The notes under the pieces are model-generated. The model saw only the letters and a list, made by a program, of their open reading frames with translations. It did no database searches and was not told where the DNA came from. A stretch of 16,308 bases of DNA. Origin: Halobacteriales archaeon SW_5_68_122. GTDB taxonomy: Archaea > Halobacteriota > Halobacteria > Halobacteriales > Haloarculaceae. Position numbers and translations under genes: made by a program. Where the stretch lies: contig PXSL01000088.1 in NCBI GenBank assembly GCA_003022815.1, forward strand, positions 1 to 16,308, written 5' to 3'. Positions 13,258 to 16,308 of this stretch are shown here, one piece after another; positions within the stretch are counted from its first letter, which is position 1, and each line of letters begins with the position of its first letter.

Positions 13258-13851
13258 ATGAGCGACGACATCGAGGTCCGGACGTGTACGCGCTGTCCGG
13301 CGCTCTGTGAGTCCCGCAGTCGAATCGTCAACGGCGTCGGTCCGGCGGACGCTGACCTCTGTTTCGTCGGCGAGGCGCCTGGCGAACGCGAGGACGGCGA
13401 GGGCGAACCGTTCGTCGGCCGGTCGGGGGACGTCCTCGACAACGCCCTGCGGGACCGCGGGCTCTCGCGGCAGGACGTCCGCATCACCAACTGCGTGCGG
13501 TGTCGACCGCCAGACAACCGCGACCCCTCGAGCGAGGAACTGTCGAACTGCCGGGAGTACCTCGAGGCCGAAATCGACGTCATCGACCCCGAGGTCGTCG
13601 TCGCACTGGGGAAGGTGCCCGCAGAGCACCTGCTGGAGCAGTCGGTCGCGGTGACGAAGGAGGCGGGGACGCTACACGACGCCCGTATCGCCGGCCAGCC
13701 CCGGCGGGTACTGATCTGTGTGCACCCGGCTGCGACGCTGTACGACCCCTCACAGCGCGAGACGCTCGGGGAAGCGCTCGACGAGGCCGTCCGCTTCCTC
13801 GAGGATGGCGGCGACGGCGGCGACGGTCAGTCGCGGCTCGGGGAGTTCTGA
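13258..13851 (+). CDS. Family 4 uracil-DNA glycosylase (Fe-S type)
   Basis: 197 residues. Removes uracil from DNA after cytosine deamination, starting base-excision repair. The four cluster cysteines typical of family 4 enzymes are present: C10 and C13 (CTRC), then C82 and C98 with 15 residues between (CRPPDNRDPSSEELSNC), plus extra cysteines at C17 and C79. Motif A reads GEAPGEREDGEGEPFVGRSG (residues 38-57) with the GEAPG-x3-D pattern, and motif B is HPAATLYDPSQR near the C-terminus. NCVRCRPPDNRDP corresponds to the usual N-x-V-K-C-R-P-P-x-N-R block. The last 15 residues are a Gly/Asp-rich tail. A family 5 enzyme is less likely from motif A. The gene is complete and follows DUF99 by 24 nt. 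Confidence 0.9.
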   Translation: MSDDIEVRTCTRCPALCESRSRIVNGVGPADADLCFVGEAPGEREDGEGEPFVGRSGDVLDNALRDRGLSRQDVRITNCVRCRPPDNRDPSSEELSNCREYLEAEIDVIDPEVVVALGKVPAEHLLEQSVAVTKEAGTLHDARIAGQPRRVLICVHPAATLYDPSQRETLGEALDEAVRFLEDGGDGGDGQSRLGEF

Positions 13852-14155
13852 TACTGTCGGGCACGGCGGTCGAAGCACCGATTCACTACTCGTCCGCTTG
13901 GATACTGGTTACTGCACCTGTGCACCGATACGACCGCATGCCGCCGTGCGGCCGACACCGAAATTGATGTACAGCAGTCAGTGTGAGACCACGCGAAGTC
14001 CACCTGCGCCACCATCGGTTCACGTACCTACGACCGATAGCACGAGCGGGGGACGGCCCGGCTGATTGTGTGCGAAACGTAGACGAACATCAGAAGAGGG
14101 AGACGTAGCGTTCCACTTCAGAAACGTTTATCAGGTGGTCAGTTCAGGCAAGAGT
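13852..14155. other. Intergenic region upstream of the phn operon
   Basis: 304 nt with no convincing gene. It is less GC-rich than the coding DNA. Visible structure: TGCAC-CT-GTGCA near 13913-13924 and ATCGGT (14014-14019) pairing with ACCGAT (14033-14038) across a 13-nt loop. Its right end holds the phn promoter (14126-14131). No tRNA, riboswitch or repeat family was recognised. An open frame from 14066 joins phnD but is better read as untranslated. Confidence 0.6.
14126..14131 (+). promoter_or_regulatory. TATA box of the phn transporter operon
   Basis: GTTTAT within CAGAAACGTTTATC, centred about 28 nt before the ATG at 14156. The purine-rich GAAAC just upstream fits a BRE. This predicts a leaderless transcript and rules out the in-frame ATG at 14066 as the start. 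Confidence 0.65.
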
Positions 14156-15202
14156 ATGTCCAAGAGGTCCTCCGTGAACCGACGGACAGTAATCAAATCG
14201 ACGGGCACTGCGGGCATCTTCGGGCTCGCGGGTTGCGTCGGTGGGAACGGAAACGGGAGCGGCGAGGGGAACGGTAACGGTAACGGAACGGCGACGTCAA
14301 CCCGGGGGGATACCGACTCGCCGACCGAGGTTCGGTTCGTTCTCAATCCGGCCGAGTCCGACGTCGACATCGAGGCGCAGTACCAGCCGATGTTCGACCA
14401 CATCGAGGCGGAGGCCGACGTGACGATTGACCCGGTGAAGACCAACAGCTACGTTGCGACGATCCAGGAAATCGACCGCGGGTCCGCCGAGGTCGCCGAC
14501 ACCTCGCCGTCGGCCGCGGTGGCCGCCAGCGACGTCGCGGACGTTATCGGTATCCGGGTCGCGTTCGGTGCCGCACAGTACTTCTCGCTCATCACGACGA
14601 CCCCGGACGACAACGGGGTCAACTCCCTCGAGGACATCGAGGGCAAGACGATGGCGATGGCCGCCCGGCTGTCGGTGTCCGGAACGCTCGTTCCGCTGAC
14701 CATCCTGAAGGACGCCGGCCTCGACGTCGGGGACGCGCCCGACGGCAACGCCGCCGACTTCGAGGCACAGTACTCCGACCATACGCAAGCCCGGAAGGCA
14801 CTGCTCAACAGGACCTCCGTCAGCGCGGCCTCGACCGGAGCCTTCTCGACGGCGGCGCACGTCCCACAGGAGCAGTTCGACGAGATGTCCGAGGCGTTCG
14901 TCGAAATTTCCTCGGAGTACGAGAGTGCCGGGTCGGCAACCGACGAGGCCGAACTCGAGTTGCTCGCGGTGTCGGACCCGCTCCCGCGGGCGCCGCTGAT
15001 GTCCCGTTCGAACTGGGACGACCCGGTCCGTGAGGACGTCGAGGAGGCCGTCCTCAACGCGAACGAGGAGGACCTCTCCCACGAGGAGGGCTACGAGGGC
15101 GAGGAACTGTGGTTCACCGGCGTCGAGCCGGGAACCGAGGACGATTACGAGCCCATCGCGGAGGTACTCGAGGAACTCGACCTCAACTTCGAAGACCTGT
15201 AA
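14156..15202 (+). CDS. phnD: Phosphonate-type ABC transporter substrate-binding lipoprotein
   Basis: 348 residues. A Tat-type signal (RR at 9-10, RRTVIKS, then GTAGIFGLAG) ends in a lipobox LAGC with C27 as the lipid anchor, so the protein is exported folded and held on the outer face of the membrane. Residues 28-50 are a Gly/Asn/Ser/Thr tether. The periplasmic-binding domain shows PhnD family blocks: VRFVLNPAESDVDIEAQYQP, ADTSPSAAVAASDVADVIGI, AAQYFSLITTTPD, LVPLTILKDAGLDVG, and WFTGVEPGTEDDYEPIAEVL. The family binds phosphonates, phosphite or similar oxyanions, and the exact ligand is not readable. It leads phnC by 15 nt. No C-P lyase genes are in the window. The ATG at 14156 is set by the promoter and signal peptide. 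Confidence 0.9.
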   Translation: MSKRSSVNRRTVIKSTGTAGIFGLAGCVGGNGNGSGEGNGNGNGTATSTRGDTDSPTEVRFVLNPAESDVDIEAQYQPMFDHIEAEADVTIDPVKTNSYVATIQEIDRGSAEVADTSPSAAVAASDVADVIGIRVAFGAAQYFSLITTTPDDNGVNSLEDIEGKTMAMAARLSVSGTLVPLTILKDAGLDVGDAPDGNAADFEAQYSDHTQARKALLNRTSVSAASTGAFSTAAHVPQEQFDEMSEAFVEISSEYESAGSATDEAELELLAVSDPLPRAPLMSRSNWDDPVREDVEEAVLNANEEDLSHEEGYEGEELWFTGVEPGTEDDYEPIAEVLEELDLNFEDL

Positions 15203-15217
15203 CCTCGACACACTCAG

Positions 15218-16030
15218 ATGACTGACATAACGGTCGACAGCCTCACCAAAACGTTCGGTAACGTCGTTGCGCTCGACGACGTATCCTTCGAGATACCGGA
15301 GGGCGAGTTCGTCATCGTGCTCGGCGTCTCCGGCTCTGGAAAGTCGACGCTGTTGCGGTGTCTCAACGGGCTCACCGACCCCACCGAGGGCGAAATCCTC
15401 GCCGGCGACGAGGAGGTTACCGGTCCCCGCCGTGACATGGCGATGATATTCCAGCAGCACAACATCATCGGGCAACTGTCGGCGTACTCGAACGCGCTGT
15501 CGGGGTCGCTGGGCCGGACCTCGTTCCTGCGGAGCCTCTTCCAGTTCCACGACCGCAAGGAGAAACTCCGTGCGCTGGAGGCGCTGGAGACCGTCGGCCT
15601 GCTTGACGAGGCCCAGCAGACGGCCCGCCGGATGAGCGGCGGCCAGCAGCAGCGGGTCGGCATCGCGCGAGCGCTCGTCCAGCAACCGGGGGTGCTGTTG
15701 GCCGACGAACCCGTCGCCAGCCTCGACCCGGGAAGCGCACAGCAGGTAATGGGCTACCTCCGGACGGCCGCCGAGGAGCGTGGACTGACCGCCGTCACCA
15801 GTCTCCACCAGGTGAACCTCGCCCGGAAGTTCGGCCAGCGGTTCGTCGGCCTCCGGAACGGCCGGAAGGTCTTCGACGGCTACCGCGAGGAACTGACGAT
15901 GGACATCATCGACGAGATATACGGCGACATCGACACTGAGGGAATGCTCGCGGAGACGGACATCGACACCGGAGAGGACGTGTCCGATTCGTCGGGCAAG
16001 CCGACGGCGGGTGAAGGGTCCGCGGTATGA
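15218..16030 (+). CDS. phnC: Phosphonate-type ABC transporter ATP-binding protein
   Basis: 270 residues. The ABC ATPase that powers the PhnCDE importer. Walker A is GVSGSGKST (36-44), the Q-loop IFQQHN with Q80, the signature MSGGQQQRVGIARAL (139-153), Walker B VLLADEP (159-165) with catalytic E164, and the switch histidine H197 in TSLHQVN. The LGRTSFLRSLFQF segment and VASLDPGSAQQVM are typical of PhnC rather than other importers. An acidic tail of about 40 residues (from TEGMLAETDIDT) extends past the usual end, as often seen in haloarchaea. All catalytic motifs are intact. The stop codon overlaps the phnE start (ATGA at 16027), indicating coupled translation. Confidence 0.93.
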   Translation: MTDITVDSLTKTFGNVVALDDVSFEIPEGEFVIVLGVSGSGKSTLLRCLNGLTDPTEGEILAGDEEVTGPRRDMAMIFQQHNIIGQLSAYSNALSGSLGRTSFLRSLFQFHDRKEKLRALEALETVGLLDEAQQTARRMSGGQQQRVGIARALVQQPGVLLADEPVASLDPGSAQQVMGYLRTAAEERGLTAVTSLHQVNLARKFGQRFVGLRNGRKVFDGYREELTMDIIDEIYGDIDTEGMLAETDIDTGEDVSDSSGKPTAGEGSAV

Positions 16031-16308
16031 GCGGTGCCGACGCCGAGGAACACGCCGGTGATGACCCCGACGTCCGGAAGGAAATCGAGGACCGCCTCGA
16101 CCGGATTCGACTGGCCCGCGTCAGGCGCGTGCTCGCCGGGGTCGGTCTCGTCGCCGTCATCGCGGCCCTGTTCTTCTGGGCGCTACAGGCAATCGAACTG
16201 CTGGGCAACGAGTGGACGATCTGGAACTACCTCCGGAGCCTGACGAACTTCTTTCCGGTGGCGTACTACCTGTCGTGGGTGCCCTTCCTCGACTTCCGGG
16301 GGGTGCCG
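16027..16308 (+). CDS. phnE: Phosphonate-type ABC transporter permease, N-terminal part (3' end outside window)
   Basis: The first 94 residues are present and the frame is open at the right edge. A charged cytoplasmic N-terminus (MSGADAEEHAGDDPDVRKEI, then EDRLDRIRLARVRRVL) precedes the first transmembrane helix at about 37-58 (LAGVGLVAVIAALFFWALQAIE). NYLRSLTNFFPVAYYLSWVPFLDF then leads toward the permease core, resembling the F-F-P block of PhnE proteins. The EAA loop that contacts the ATPase lies beyond the window. Assignment rests on the overlapping ATGA start after phnC and on this N-terminal pattern. It would form the membrane channel for the ligand delivered by the PhnD lipoprotein. 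Confidence 0.85.
   Translation, partial: MSGADAEEHAGDDPDVRKEIEDRLDRIRLARVRRVLAGVGLVAVIAALFFWALQAIELLGNEWTIWNYLRSLTNFFPVAYYLSWVPFLDFRGVP

Noticed and set aside
12517..13629. Minus-strand open frame of 370 codons opposite DUF5786, DUF99 and UDG
   Set aside because: Shadow of three real plus-strand genes with recognised motifs.
14137..14144. GGTCAGTT in the phnD promoter, also present at 12397-12404 near DUF5786
   Set aside because: Only an 8-nt match, not in the same position relative to the TATA boxes and not palindromic here. Chance is a sufficient explanation.
14297..15808. Minus-strand open frame of 503 codons opposite phnD and phnC
   Set aside because: Antisense shadow; phnD and phnC are unmistakable on the plus strand.

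Overview
The window is chromosomal DNA from a halophilic archaeon (class Halobacteria). The signs are very high GC, strongly acidic proteins, AT-rich TATA boxes about 26-31 nt before many start codons (leaderless transcripts), archaeal genes such as L40e and Tsr3, and a DUF5786 protein that is, as far as I know, haloarchaeal. No insertion sequence, integrase, CRISPR, rRNA or tRNA was seen.

Layout. 1-1644: 5' part of isoleucyl-tRNA synthetase, an ACT-domain amino-acid-metabolism regulator, and a divergent PaaI-type thioesterase that looks internally shortened. 1767-5214: two genes that read as broken, an aldehyde ferredoxin oxidoreductase-family gene and a CPA1-type cation/proton antiporter fused to a TrkA/RCK module. 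5276-7069: a metallo-beta-lactamase (MBL) hydrolase and a winged-helix protein with an unrecognised N-terminal domain. 7202-11766: mostly housekeeping genes (serS, a zinc-ribbon membrane protein, an NTF2-like protein, tsr3, an enolase-superfamily enzyme, L40e, a second MBL hydrolase). 11767-12502: about 735 bp without a convincing gene, filled with short palindromes. 12503-13851: DUF5786, DUF99 and a family 4 uracil-DNA glycosylase, all on the plus strand. 13852-14155: an intergenic stretch ending in a clear promoter. 14156-16308: a phosphonate-type ABC transporter, phnD-phnC-phnE, with phnE cut by the window edge.

Two things stand out. First, three neighbouring genes (about 1.3-4.6 kb) appear to have lost conserved internal segments. 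There are two apparently in-frame losses and two frame-shifting ones, while most genes further right read as full length. This is either local gene decay or an assembly problem, and read mapping would decide. Second, 11821-12355 is a dense array of about ten perfect or near-perfect hairpins, most with 3-nt loops. It carries a recurring 9-mer and a GTGATG linker and ends in a possible three-way junction. It resembles bacterial REP/BIME arrays in architecture, but I cannot name it.
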